Assembly (NCBI GenBank): GCA_035689185.1
Contig: DASSLY010000004.1
Location: forward strand, 1-63,509
Reading direction: 5' to 3'
From: DASSLY01 sp035689185
GTDB lineage: Bacteria > Actinomycetota > Actinomycetes > Actinomycetales > Dermatophilaceae
Length of the DNA: 63,509 nt
Shown: in pieces, positions 15,012 through 22,685 of the stretch
Numbering within the stretch: position 1 is the first letter of the stretch
Layout of the letters: every line of letters starts with the position of its first letter
Made by a program: the position numbers and the translations under genes
The notes under the pieces: model-generated
What the model was told of the DNA's origin: nothing
The model's input: only the letters and a program-made list of their open reading frames with translations
Database searches by the model: none

Positions 15012-15863
15012 CTAGGCCCGCCTGCGCGACACCAGCACCTTGTCGTCCGGGTGCTTCTCGACGAACCCGGTCAGCCGGGCCTCATGGAGGTCGAACGTAG
15101 CGCCGTGCGGCAGCGAGTGCACCACTGCCCCGGAGACCATCAGCGGCGCGTCGCGGCGCGCCTCGTGGGCGTCGCTCACCGCGCGCCGGGCGTCCACGAT
15201 GAACACCGCTCCGGACCCGATGACGTCGACGATGTGGCCGTCGGTGACCTCTGCCGCGGTGTCCTCGTCGACGCCCATGCCCAGCAGGTTCGGCGACCCG
15301 GCGACCAGCGACATCAGCCGGCCGTAGCGGGCCCGCTGGTCGAAGTGCTGGTCCACGATGACGTTGGGCAGCAGCGCCAGCCCGGCGGTGAGCTGGCTGG
15401 CGCGCTGGCGCGGGGTGACGCCCTCCTCGCCCATCGAGATCATGAACAGGCTCATGATCGACGCGCCGGCGGACGTGCCGGCCACGACGGCCCCGCGTGC
15501 GTACGCGGCCTTGATCGCGTCCCCGACCGGGGTGCCGACCACGTGGTGGCTCAGCTTGAGCTGGTTGCCGCCGGTGATGAAGATCCCGGTGGCCTGGTCC
15601 AGCAGGGCGACCAGGGTGTGGTTGCTCCCGTCCCGTCGGGACATCGGGTTCACCACATCCACCCTGGGGGCTCCCAGGCGGCTGAACACCGAGGTGTATG
15701 CCGCGACGGCCTCCTCGTGAAAGCTGGAGGCAGTGGGCACCAGGACGATCCTGGCCCGCCGGCCGCCGGCCAGCTTCACGAACCTGCGTAGCACGGTGAG
15801 CCGGCCCACCCGGTCCTCGGCGCCGCCGATGACCAGCAGCGAGGTGTGGGGCGGGGAAGCCAT
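15012..15863 (-). CDS. cphB: Cyanophycinase CphB
   Basis: A 283-residue peptidase of family S51 that cuts cyanophycin to beta-Asp-Arg dipeptides. The nucleophile Ser lies in AGTSAGASIM (about residue 130), the substrate-pocket region in FITGGNQLKL, and the catalytic His region in VDQHFDQRARYGRL. Start ATG 15863 follows a TAGCAT hexamer by 6 nt that overlaps the serB stop, so it may have its own promoter in addition to read-through from serB. Together with cphA this gives a full synthesis/degradation pair. Confidence 0.94.
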   Translation of the reverse strand: MASPPHTSLLVIGGAEDRVGRLTVLRRFVKLAGGRRARIVLVPTASSFHEEAVAAYTSVFSRLGAPRVDVVNPMSRRDGSNHTLVALLDQATGIFITGGNQLKLSHHVVGTPVGDAIKAAYARGAVVAGTSAGASIMSLFMISMGEEGVTPRQRASQLTAGLALLPNVIVDQHFDQRARYGRLMSLVAGSPNLLGMGVDEDTAAEVTDGHIVDVIGSGAVFIVDARRAVSDAHEARRDAPLMVSGAVVHSLPHGATFDLHEARLTGFVEKHPDDKVLVSRRRA

Positions 15864-15869
15864 TAGGCC

Positions 15870-15875
15870 ATGCTA
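15870..15875 (-). promoter_or_regulatory. -10 element of cphB-cphA inside the serB stop region
   Basis: TAGCAT (minus strand) 6 nt before the cphB ATG; its TAG is the serB stop codon. Confidence 0.45.
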
Positions 15876-17132
15876 GGAGTCAGCGGGGCTTTGGCGCGGG
15901 GCCAGGGGCGGCGCGCCCTCGGCGGCGTCGGCCTCCTCGACCTCCTCGCGGCTGATACCGAGCAGGTAGAGCACGGCGTCCAGGTAGGGGACGTTCACGG
16001 AGGTGTGTGCCTGGGCGCGGACCACGGGCTTGGCATTGAACGCGATCCCGAGCCCGGCGGCCGCGAGCATGTCCAGGTCGTTGGCGCCGTCGCCGACAGC
16101 CACCGTCCGCGACAGCGGCAGCCCCTCCAGCCGGGCGAACTCCCGCAAGGCAGCCGCCTTGCCCGCTCGGTCGACGACGTCGCCGATCACCCGGCCGGTG
16201 AGCCTGCCACCGGTCACCTCCAGCCGGTTGGCCTTGGCGTGGTCGATGCCCAGGTCCGCGGCCAGGTCCCCGACCACCTCGATGAAACCGCCCGAGACGA
16301 CGGCCACGGTGAAACCGAGCCGCTTCAGGGTGCGCACCAGGGTCCGCGCACCAGGGGTGAGCCGCACCGCGTCGCGCACCTCGGCCAGGACGCCGACGGG
16401 CAGCCCGGCCAGCACCGCCACCCGCTGGTGCAGGCTCTGGGCGAAGTCCAGCTCGCCGCGCATGGCTGCCGCGGTCACCTGGGCAACCTCGGCGCCCCGG
16501 CCGGTCCGGGCCGCGAGCAGCTCGATCACCTCCTCCTGGATCAGCGTCGAGTCCACGTCCAGCACCACCAGCCGGCGGCCCAGGCGCGCCAGCCCGGCCT
16601 GGGCGACGGCGACGTCGATCCCCACCGCCACCGAGACGGCCGCCAGCTCCCGCTGCAGCCTGCCGACGTCGGCCCCGGAGACATCCAGCTCGACGGTGGT
16701 CACTGGGTACCGCGCCAGTCGGCGGATCCGGTCGATGTTGGCGCCGTGAGCGGCGATCTGGTCGGCCACCGCGGCCACCGAGGCCGCGGTCAGTGGCGCG
16801 CCAAGCAGGACGACGGCGGCCCGGCCGCCGCGGCGGTGGGCGTTGTCGCCGGTGCCCGAGGCGATGGTGACCTCCAGCGACATACCGGATGCCACGTCGC
16901 GGACCGCTGCCCGCACGCCGTCCTCGGCGGCCCCCGGACCGCCGTGGGCGTGGAGGGACTCGCCGACGGCCAGCAGCACGGACAGGGTCAGGTGGCCCCG
17001 CACGACGACTTGCTCCAGGTCGAGCACCTCCGCGCCGGTCGGCCCGAGGGCGTCGAACAGGGCGCTGGTCACCCCCGGGCGGTCCTGGCCGCGGACGGTG
17101 ACGAGCAGGGTCGCGTCGGTCGGCTCGGGCAC
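15873..17132 (-). CDS. serB: Phosphoserine phosphatase SerB with ACT domain
   Basis: About 419 residues. The N-terminal ACT domain (LLVTVRGQDRPGVTSALFDAL) can bind serine for feedback control. A HAD phosphatase domain follows with the nucleophile motif LDVDSTLI (DxDST), GGFIEVVGDLAADLGID, and the acidic motif VAVGDGANDLDML. It makes L-serine from phosphoserine. GTG 17132 was preferred to GTG 17138 because a TAGCCT hexamer lies 6 nt upstream of it and overlaps no start. Directly followed by cphB (9 bp), so serine synthesis and cyanophycin turnover may share a transcript (inference). Confidence 0.92.
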   Translation of the reverse strand: MPEPTDATLLVTVRGQDRPGVTSALFDALGPTGAEVLDLEQVVVRGHLTLSVLLAVGESLHAHGGPGAAEDGVRAAVRDVASGMSLEVTIASGTGDNAHRRGGRAAVVLLGAPLTAASVAAVADQIAAHGANIDRIRRLARYPVTTVELDVSGADVGRLQRELAAVSVAVGIDVAVAQAGLARLGRRLVVLDVDSTLIQEEVIELLAARTGRGAEVAQVTAAAMRGELDFAQSLHQRVAVLAGLPVGVLAEVRDAVRLTPGARTLVRTLKRLGFTVAVVSGGFIEVVGDLAADLGIDHAKANRLEVTGGRLTGRVIGDVVDRAGKAAALREFARLEGLPLSRTVAVGDGANDLDMLAAAGLGIAFNAKPVVRAQAHTSVNVPYLDAVLYLLGISREEVEEADAAEGAPPLAPRQSPADS

Positions 17133-17138
17133 GCGCAC

Positions 17139-17144
17139 AGGCTA
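17139..17144 (-). promoter_or_regulatory. -10 element of serB
   Basis: TAGCCT (minus strand) 6 nt before the preferred GTG start. Confidence 0.45.
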
Positions 17145-17161
17145 CCGACGCCCCGCCCCAC

Positions 17162-17237
17162 CCCCACTTGTTGCTCGCGGAGCACCGAATCCTGGGGTCC
17201 GCGGCCCTTTTTCGGTGCTTCCGGAGCAACAAGGGGG
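17162..17237. repeat. Large palindromic element, copy 2
   Basis: CTTGTTGCTC at 17167-17176 pairs with GAGCAACAAG at 17224-17233, and AGCACCGAA at 17181-17189 pairs with TTCGGTGCT at 17211-17219. C-rich and G-rich flanks extend the stem. Same architecture and words as the element at 8.9 kb. Between the LLM stop and the serB start it could terminate the glgC-LLM transcript. Confidence 0.8.
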
Positions 17238-17306
17238 GAGGACGGGGGCGGCCGGCGGGAGGAACGGGGGCGGGTTAGGCGTTGGGTTAGGCGTGGGTTA
17301 GGCGGG

Positions 17307-18119
17307 TTAGGCGGCGTTGACCTCGTCCCGCCAGGCGACCAGCTCCCGCAGCGGCCCGAGGTCGTATGCCGGCCCGTCCACGCCGTAGGTGAACAGGCGA
17401 GTCCCGACGTCATACAGCGCCTGCGCGCCGTGGGCGTAGCTGCCGACGTCCTCGGGGTGCCGGCCGGGACGGGCCGACACCCCGGCGGACCGTTCGATGT
17501 CGGCGGCGTCCCGCCCGACCCGGGCGCACCAGTCGTCGAGCACCCGGTGCTTGTGCGCGATCGTGTCTGGGCCACCGAACCCGTGCCAGATGTCGGCGTG
17601 CTGGGCCACGATCCGCAACGTCTTGCGCTCGCCACCGCCGCCGATCAGGACCGGGATCCGCCGGGTGGGCTGCGGGTTGAGCTTGCCCAGCCGGTCCAGC
17701 ACCGCCGGCAGGTCCCGGGCGAGGGCGTCCAGCCGGCCGCCGGCGGTCCCGAACTCGTAGCCGTACTCCAGGTAGTCCCGTTCGAACCAGCCGGAGCCGA
17801 TGCCCAGGATGAGCCGGCCGTCGCTGACGTTGTCCACGGTGCGCGCCATGTCGGCGAGCAGCTGCGGGTTGCGGTAGCTGTTGCAGGTGACCAGGGCGCC
17901 GATCTCGACCCGTTCGGTGGCCTCCGCCCACGCGCCGAGCATGGTCCAGCACTCGTAGTGCTTGCCGTCCGGCTGCCCGTACAACGGATAGAAGTGGTCC
18001 CAGTTGAAGACCACGTCGGCGCCGAGCTCCTCGGCCTGCGCGACGGCCCGGCGGATCTGCGGGTAGTCGGCGTGCTGCGGCTGCAGCTGCACCCCGACGC
18101 GGGCTGGGCGGCCGGTCAT
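17307..18119 (-). CDS. LLM class (F420/flavin-dependent) oxidoreductase
   Basis: A 270-residue luciferase-like TIM-barrel protein. Typical blocks are VFNWDHFYPLYG near residue 40, ALVTCNSYRNPQLLADMARTVD, and LILGIGSGWFERDYLEYGYEFG. These features fit the F420-dependent subgroup, but cofactor choice is not proven by sequence. The start ATG overlaps the glgC stop (ATGA), so the two are translationally coupled. Substrate unknown. Two short tandem GGGTTAGGCG-like words follow the stop. Confidence 0.85.
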   Translation of the reverse strand: MTGRPARVGVQLQPQHADYPQIRRAVAQAEELGADVVFNWDHFYPLYGQPDGKHYECWTMLGAWAEATERVEIGALVTCNSYRNPQLLADMARTVDNVSDGRLILGIGSGWFERDYLEYGYEFGTAGGRLDALARDLPAVLDRLGKLNPQPTRRIPVLIGGGGERKTLRIVAQHADIWHGFGGPDTIAHKHRVLDDWCARVGRDAADIERSAGVSARPGRHPEDVGSYAHGAQALYDVGTRLFTYGVDGPAYDLGPLRELVAWRDEVNAA

Positions 18120-19369
18120 GCCGTGATCACATGGCCCTTGGGCACCACGACGATCCCGGACTCGGTCACGCTGAACCCGCGGGCCTGGTCCTGCTCCAGG
18201 TCGACCCCGATCGTGACACCCTCAGGAACGCGGACACCCTTGTCGATGATGGCCTTTCGGACCACCGCCCGGCGGCCCACGTCGACGTCGTCCAGCAGCA
18301 CGCTGTCGGTGACCTCGGCGAAGCTGTGCACGTTGCAGCGGGGGGAGATCACCGAACTGGAGATGTCTGCTCCGCTGACGATCACCCCGGGGGAGACTGC
18401 GGAGTTGTGCGCACGGCCGAGAGCCCCGGTCGAGCCGTGCACCAACTTCGCCGGTGGGTACGAGCCGTAGTCGGTGAAGATCGGCCACTCGTAGTTGTAG
18501 AGATTGAAGACCGGGTGGATCGAGACGAGCTCCATGTGCGCGTCGTAATAGGAGTCCATCGTGCCGACGTCGCGCCAGTAGCCCTTGTCCCGGTCGGTCG
18601 AGCCGGGCATGGGGTTGTCCTTGTAGTCGTATACGCCGGCCGCGCCGCGGGAGACGAAGTCCGGGATGATGTCGCCGCCCATGTCGTGCTTGGTGCCCTT
18701 GCGCTCCGCGTCGCGCTTGACGCCGTCGATCAGCGCGTCCGCGTCGAAGACGTAGTTGCCCATCGACGCGAGCACCTCGTGAGGGGCGTCCGGCAGGCCC
18801 TGCGGGCTCTTCGGCTTCTCCAGGAACTCCCTGATCATCCCGGTGTTCGCCGGGTCGACGTCGATCACGCCGAACTGGTCGGCCAACTCGATCGGCTGCC
18901 GGATCGCCGCGACCGTCGCGGCCGCGCCAGACTCCACGTGCTGGCGGACCATGTCGCTGAAGTCCATCCGGTACACGTGGTCGGCGCCGACTACGACGAC
19001 GATGTCCGGCTTCTCGTCATACAGCAGGTTGAGGCTCTGGAAGATGGCGTCCGCGCTGCCGCGGTACCACTCCTTGCCCACCCGCTGCTGGGCCGGCACG
19101 GGCGTCACGTAGTTGCCGAGCAACGTCGACATCCGCCACGTCTTCGAGATGTGCCGGTCCAGGCTGTGCGACTTGTACTGGGTCAGCACGACGATGTGCA
19201 GGTACCTGGAGTTCACCAGGTTGGACAGCGCGAAGTCGATGAGCCGGTAGATGCCGCCGAAGGGCACCGCGGGCTTGGCACGGTCGGCGGTCAGCGGCAT
19301 GAGCCGCTTGCCCTCCCCGCCTGCCAGGACGATTGCCAGGATCTTGGGCTGACTCGTCTTCCTTGACAT
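18116..19369 (-). CDS. glgC: Glucose-1-phosphate adenylyltransferase GlgC
   Basis: A 417-residue ADP-glucose pyrophosphorylase that commits glucose-1-phosphate to glycogen. Seen: ILAIVLAGGEGKRLMPLTADRAKPAVPFGG (nucleotide-binding loop), VVVGADHVYRMD, FLEKPKSPQGLPD, and a left-handed beta-helix C-terminal region (GVRVPEGVTIG). ATG 19369 is chosen; sequence upstream is rich in Arg and lies in the divergent promoter region with glgA. Length is normal. glgA is divergent 84 bp away, and the LLM gene is coupled downstream. Confidence 0.95.
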   Translation of the reverse strand: MSRKTSQPKILAIVLAGGEGKRLMPLTADRAKPAVPFGGIYRLIDFALSNLVNSRYLHIVVLTQYKSHSLDRHISKTWRMSTLLGNYVTPVPAQQRVGKEWYRGSADAIFQSLNLLYDEKPDIVVVVGADHVYRMDFSDMVRQHVESGAAATVAAIRQPIELADQFGVIDVDPANTGMIREFLEKPKSPQGLPDAPHEVLASMGNYVFDADALIDGVKRDAERKGTKHDMGGDIIPDFVSRGAAGVYDYKDNPMPGSTDRDKGYWRDVGTMDSYYDAHMELVSIHPVFNLYNYEWPIFTDYGSYPPAKLVHGSTGALGRAHNSAVSPGVIVSGADISSSVISPRCNVHSFAEVTDSVLLDDVDVGRRAVVRKAIIDKGVRVPEGVTIGVDLEQDQARGFSVTESGIVVVPKGHVITA

Positions 19370-19440
19370 GGTCGGCACACTACGGGGAGCACGGCCTCGC
19401 GGCGACCGCACGCGACCTCGCGGTCAAGCACCAGGGGGGC

Positions 19441-19446
19441 TAGGTT
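19441..19446 (+). promoter_or_regulatory. -10 element of glgA
   Basis: TAGGTT 7 nt before the ATG at 19454; this favours that ATG over the in-frame TTG at 19445. Confidence 0.5.
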
Positions 19447-19453
19447 GCGCCCC

Positions 19454-20647
19454 ATGAGGATCGACGTCCTGAGCAAGGAGTACCCGCCTCAGATCTACGG
19501 CGGCGCAGGAGTACACGTCGCCGAGCTGGTGCGCGCGCTGCGCGCCCGCGGGGACATCGACGTCCAGGTTCGCTGCTTCGGCGGGGCGCGGGATGAGGGG
19601 TCGACGACCGGGTATGACGACCTGCCGCAGCTTGCGTCCGCGAACGCCGCGCTGCAAACCCTGGGCGTGGACCTGGCGATGGCGGCCGACTGCGGCGGGG
19701 CGGACCTGGTCCACTCCCACACCTGGTACGCCAACATGGGCGGGCACCTGGCCTCGTTGCTGCACGGCATACCGCATGTGATCTCGGCCCACTCCCTGGA
19801 ACCCCTGCGTCCGTGGAAGGCCGAGCAGCTCGGCGGGGGGTACGCGCTGTCGTCCTGGGTGGAGCGGACCGCCTACGAGGCGGCGGCCGGCATCGTCGCG
19901 GTGAGCAGCGGGATGCGCGACGACGTGCTGAAGAGCTACCCCTCCGTGGACCCGTCGCGAGTCTTCGTCGTGCACAACGGGATCGACTCGACCGACTGGA
20001 CCCGGCACGAGGACCCGGACGTCGTGCGCAAGCACGGCGTCGACCCGGACAAGCCGTCTGTGATCTTCGTGGGCCGGATCACCCGGCAGAAGGGCTTGCC
20101 GCACTTCCTGCGCGCCGCCCGCGAGCTGCCGCCGGAGGTGCAGATCGTGCTGTGCGCCGGGGCGCCGGACACCCCGGAGATCAAGGCGGAGGTGGAGGCC
20201 CTGGTCGAGCAGCTGCGGCAGACCCGGTCGGGGGTGGTGTGGATCCCGGAGATGCTGCCGCGCCGGGAGGTCATCGCGCTGCTGTCCGCGGGGACGGTGT
20301 TCATCTGCCCGTCGGTCTACGAGCCGCTGGGGATCGTCAACCTCGAGGCGATGGCGTGCGAGCTGGCCGTGGTGGCCACCGCGACCGGCGGCATCCCGGA
20401 GGTCGTCGTCGACGGCGAGACCGGCTGGCTGGTGCCGATCGAGCAGGTCCAGGACGGCACCGGCGCCCCGGTGGACCCGGACCGGTTCGTCGCCGACCTG
20501 GCCGCGGCGCTGAACGAGGCGGTCAGCGACCCGGGGCGCGCCCGCCGGTTCGGAAGGGCCGGCCGGCAGCGCGCGGTGGACCACTTCTCCTGGGGCTCGA
20601 TCGGGGACCAGACCCTGCAGGTGTACCGCTCCGTCCTGGGCATCTGA
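19454..20647 (+). CDS. glgA: Glycogen synthase GlgA (actinobacterial GT4 type)
   Basis: A 397-residue GT4 glycosyltransferase. N-terminal domain: LSKEYPPQIYGGAGVHV, HSHTWYANMGGHLA. C-terminal domain: VIFVGRITRQKGL, and the GT4 E-x7-E region in YEPLGIVNLEAMACELAVVA. The actinobacterial family acts as ADP-glucose glycogen synthase or, in mycobacteria, as the maltose-1-phosphate synthase GlgM; sequence alone does not choose. Divergent from glgC. A GGC-ATA-CCG triplet at about 19.77 kb uses the very rare Ile codon ATA. Confidence 0.93.
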   Translation: MRIDVLSKEYPPQIYGGAGVHVAELVRALRARGDIDVQVRCFGGARDEGSTTGYDDLPQLASANAALQTLGVDLAMAADCGGADLVHSHTWYANMGGHLASLLHGIPHVISAHSLEPLRPWKAEQLGGGYALSSWVERTAYEAAAGIVAVSSGMRDDVLKSYPSVDPSRVFVVHNGIDSTDWTRHEDPDVVRKHGVDPDKPSVIFVGRITRQKGLPHFLRAARELPPEVQIVLCAGAPDTPEIKAEVEALVEQLRQTRSGVVWIPEMLPRREVIALLSAGTVFICPSVYEPLGIVNLEAMACELAVVATATGGIPEVVVDGETGWLVPIEQVQDGTGAPVDPDRFVADLAAALNEAVSDPGRARRFGRAGRQRAVDHFSWGSIGDQTLQVYRSVLGI

Positions 20648-20722
20648 CCGGCCGCGTCTCGGTCGCCCCCGGTCGCGCCCGGTCGCGCCCGGTCGCGGGC
20701 GTCCGGTCGCGGGCGCTCGCCT

Positions 20723-20788
20723 GGGACGGCGCTCGTGACGGCCTTTTGGTCGCTATGGCAGCCGGTTGGCCGTCACGGTTGCCGTCCC
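20723..20788. repeat. 66-bp palindromic element, copy A
   Basis: Left arm 20723-20743 begins GGGACGGC and ends CGTGACGGCC; right arm 20768-20788 begins GGCCGTCACG and ends GCCGTCCC. The 21-bp arms mismatch only at three central positions. The loop holds GGTCGCTATGGC. Copy C is nearly identical. Confidence 0.85.
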
Positions 20789-20838
20789 GGCGGGAGCGCG
20801 GCGGCGCTCGGCCCGCGCTCGGCCGCTACTGCTCAACT

Positions 20839-20870
20839 GGGACGGCGCTCGTGACGGCCCTTTGGTCGCT
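20839..20870 (+). repeat. Half palindromic element, copy B (left half only)
   Basis: The left arm and the TTTGGTCGCT part of the loop match copies A and C, then similarity stops and the right arm is missing. This looks like a truncated or rearranged copy. Confidence 0.8.
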
Positions 20871-20900
20871 GGTGCCCGCCCGGGTCGGTGGTGCCCGCCT

Positions 20901-20966
20901 GGGACGGCGCTCGTGACGGCCCTTTGGTCGCTATGGCGGCCGATTGGCCGTCACGGTTGCCGTCCC
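20901..20966. repeat. 66-bp palindromic element, copy C
   Basis: Same length and arms as copy A (left arm 20901-20921, right arm 20946-20966), with the loop word GGTCGCTATGGCGGC. Confidence 0.85.
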
Positions 20967-21050
20967 GGCGGGGGCGGGCGGGGGGTCGGGACGGCGGGAG
21001 CGGGGCGCCGGGGTTGGGGCGCTGGCACCATGAGGATGGACGTTATTGGG

Positions 21051-21150
21051 CCACTACGGCCCCGGCCTGCCCTGCGCTCGCTCTCAGGTGTGAAGTCTGT
21101 CGGCGCCTCAAGGAGCAAGCGGCGCGCCGACTGCTTGGCGGCCGTAGTGG
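21051..21150. other. Nested-stem segment, possible structured RNA
   Basis: CCACTACGGCC at 21051-21061 pairs with GGCCGTAGTGG at 21140-21150. Inside this, GTCGGCGC at 21099-21106 pairs with GCGCCGAC at 21124-21131. No protein gene is convincing in 20967-21209. A small structured RNA or a decayed mobile element are both possible. Confidence 0.3.
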
Positions 21151-21209
21151 GCTGTACTTGGAGAGCCTGGTGGACTTGCACCTCTCCGCGCGCGGTGGAC
21201 CTCTAGGCC

Positions 21210-22211
21210 TCAGGAGACCGGGCGGACAGCGGTGGTCGCCCGTGGCCGGTGACCCGCGCGTTGCAACGCCAGGTAGGTGCGCTCCACTCTGGCGAGGACG
21301 GCTGCTGGGTCGGCATGCAGTTGCCGTGGTGTCACTCCAAGCACGGTCACCCCGTGCTCGGACAGGCCCGAGTCGCCCGCGATCGTGGCTTCCCACTCGG
21401 CGCTGTCGAAGTGGTGTGCTCGCGAGTGGACCATCACGGCGAGCCCGACGTCGCCAAGGTAGGCGTCCGGTGTCACAAGCCGAATGCCATTGGCCGCGGA
21501 CAGGCGAGGGTTGGCCAGCGCTACCGGAAGGACCGTGGAAGTGGCGAGCAGCGCGAGCAACTGGGCCTCAGGCACCGACCAGGCCCCGGTCTCTGCAGCG
21601 GCCATGGCACGCCGCAGCCGTTCGTTGCCCGGCATCGACGCGACGTTCAGCCAATGCGCCAGCTGGTCGCCCGACGTGTGGTGGCCTTGGACCGCCTCGA
21701 TGACAAGCGCATCGGCACGCTGTTGCTGGTGGGCGCGTCGAGCCGCATCAGCAACCGACCTGGCGGCTGAGCTCACTCGTAGCAGGCCGTCTTTGATTAC
21801 GCCGGCATCGAGCAACTGGGAGCGCCGCACCAGGATGTTCCGGTAGCGCTTCTCGCCGCGGTTTCTGGCCGTCACGAAGACCAGGCACCGATCGCCCGTG
21901 TCATTCTTGAGGCCCCACCATTGACATGCTGCCCAGGCGGTCAAGGCGGCGTCCTCGCCCGCGAACAGGGCCGCTGCGATGAGTCGCTGTCGGGGGGTGG
22001 GCTCCCCGGTGAACGTCTGCACGACGCCGGGAAGGAAGAGCCGCCAGCTGCGGTTCAGTCGCCAACGAAGTGCTGACCGGCTCAGGCCGAGCCGTTGTAG
22101 CGCCTCGACTGTGGCGTAGCCGTCCTGGCGCTCCAGCAGGGCCACTACATCGCTTTGCTGGTACACAAGGCGAGGGTTCCCCAAGCCGCCCCTCTTGCCC
22201 AACCGCCGCAC
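21210..22211 (-). CDS. AbiEi/DUF559-type protein (antitoxin-like domain)
   Basis: Up to 333 residues. The N-terminal part (VVALLERQDGYATVEALQRLGLSRSALRWRL) looks like the winged-helix domain of type IV AbiEi antitoxins. The C-terminal part (PDAYLGDVGLAVMVHSRAHHF, then EHGVTVLGVTP) resembles the DUF559/Vsr-like nuclease fold commonly fused to it in Actinobacteria. No AbiEii-type nucleotidyltransferase toxin is adjacent, so a complete type IV system is not present here. Start uncertain: GTG 22211 is outermost, and a GTG at 22167 (VYQQSD) is plausible. Flanked on both sides by related palindromic repeats. Confidence 0.65.
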   Translation of the reverse strand: MRRLGKRGGLGNPRLVYQQSDVVALLERQDGYATVEALQRLGLSRSALRWRLNRSWRLFLPGVVQTFTGEPTPRQRLIAAALFAGEDAALTAWAACQWWGLKNDTGDRCLVFVTARNRGEKRYRNILVRRSQLLDAGVIKDGLLRVSSAARSVADAARRAHQQQRADALVIEAVQGHHTSGDQLAHWLNVASMPGNERLRRAMAAAETGAWSVPEAQLLALLATSTVLPVALANPRLSAANGIRLVTPDAYLGDVGLAVMVHSRAHHFDSAEWEATIAGDSGLSEHGVTVLGVTPRQLHADPAAVLARVERTYLALQRAGHRPRATTAVRPVS

Positions 22212-22302
22212 GCGACCCTGTGGACAACAGGACGGCTGGACCTGGGGATGGGGATAACCGGCACCGCCACGAGCGGCCGAACCTCGAAATGGCTACTGGC
22301 GA

Positions 22303-22446
22303 GTGGGTGCCGACGCCGTCCCCAGCGCCTACCCGAACTCGCCGGGCAGCACCGCCGCGGTCGGCAGCGTGGACGAAGCGGCGGTCTACACCACCGCGCT
22401 TGCCGCGAGCCAGGTGGCAGCGCACTTCGCCGACGGCCGCTCCTAG
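22303..22446 (+). CDS. Possible small ORF or gene remnant
   Basis: A 47-codon frame starting GTG (VGADAVPSAYPNSPGSTAAV, ending AAHFADGRS) has actinobacteria-like amino-acid use with a helical, Ala-rich tail, unlike the surrounding repeat DNA. No ribosome-binding site is clear and no family is recognised. It may be the tail of a decayed gene. Confidence 0.25.
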   Translation: MGADAVPSAYPNSPGSTAAVGSVDEAAVYTTALAASQVAAHFADGRS

Positions 22447-22510
22447 GGCGTCCTGGGGCCCCTGTCCGATCCGGCGCCTCTGTCGGCCACCGTGACGGCG
22501 CGATGGCCGC

Positions 22511-22678
22511 CATAGCGACCGGGTGGCCGTCACGGTCGCCGTCCCGGGCCGCCGTAGCGACCGGGTGGCCGTCACGGTCGCCGTCCCGGGCCGCCGTAGC
22601 GACCGGGTGGCCGTCACGGTCGCCGTCCCGGCCCGCCGTAGCGACCGGGTGGCCGTCACGGTCGCCGTCCCGGCGGGT
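22511..22678 (+). repeat. 42-bp tandem array (four copies)
   Basis: Units at 22511-22552, 22553-22594, 22595-22636 and 22637-22678 are almost identical. Each contains GTAGCGACC (CATAGCGACC in the first) then GGCCGTCACGG and GCCGTCCCGG. The second half matches the right arm of the 20.7-kb palindromes, while GCCATAGCGACC is the reverse complement of their loop word. There are no unique spacers, so this is not a CRISPR. Confidence 0.9.
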
Positions 22679-22685
22679 CCCTGGG

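Noticed and set aside
15870..18470. An 866-codon plus-strand frame over serB, LLM and glgC
   Set aside because: Antisense shadow of three recognisable minus-strand genes, with His/Gln/Arg-rich composition and no domain.
20813..21703. Open plus-strand frames over the palindrome cluster
   Set aside because: Repeat-derived and partly antisense to the AbiEi-like gene; no conserved motif.
21210..22211. Complete type IV AbiE toxin-antitoxin system
   Set aside because: Only the AbiEi-like domain is present; no AbiEii nucleotidyltransferase gene is adjacent.
22511..22678. Possible CRISPR array
   Set aside because: Units are contiguous 42-bp tandem copies without unique spacers, and no cas genes are nearby.
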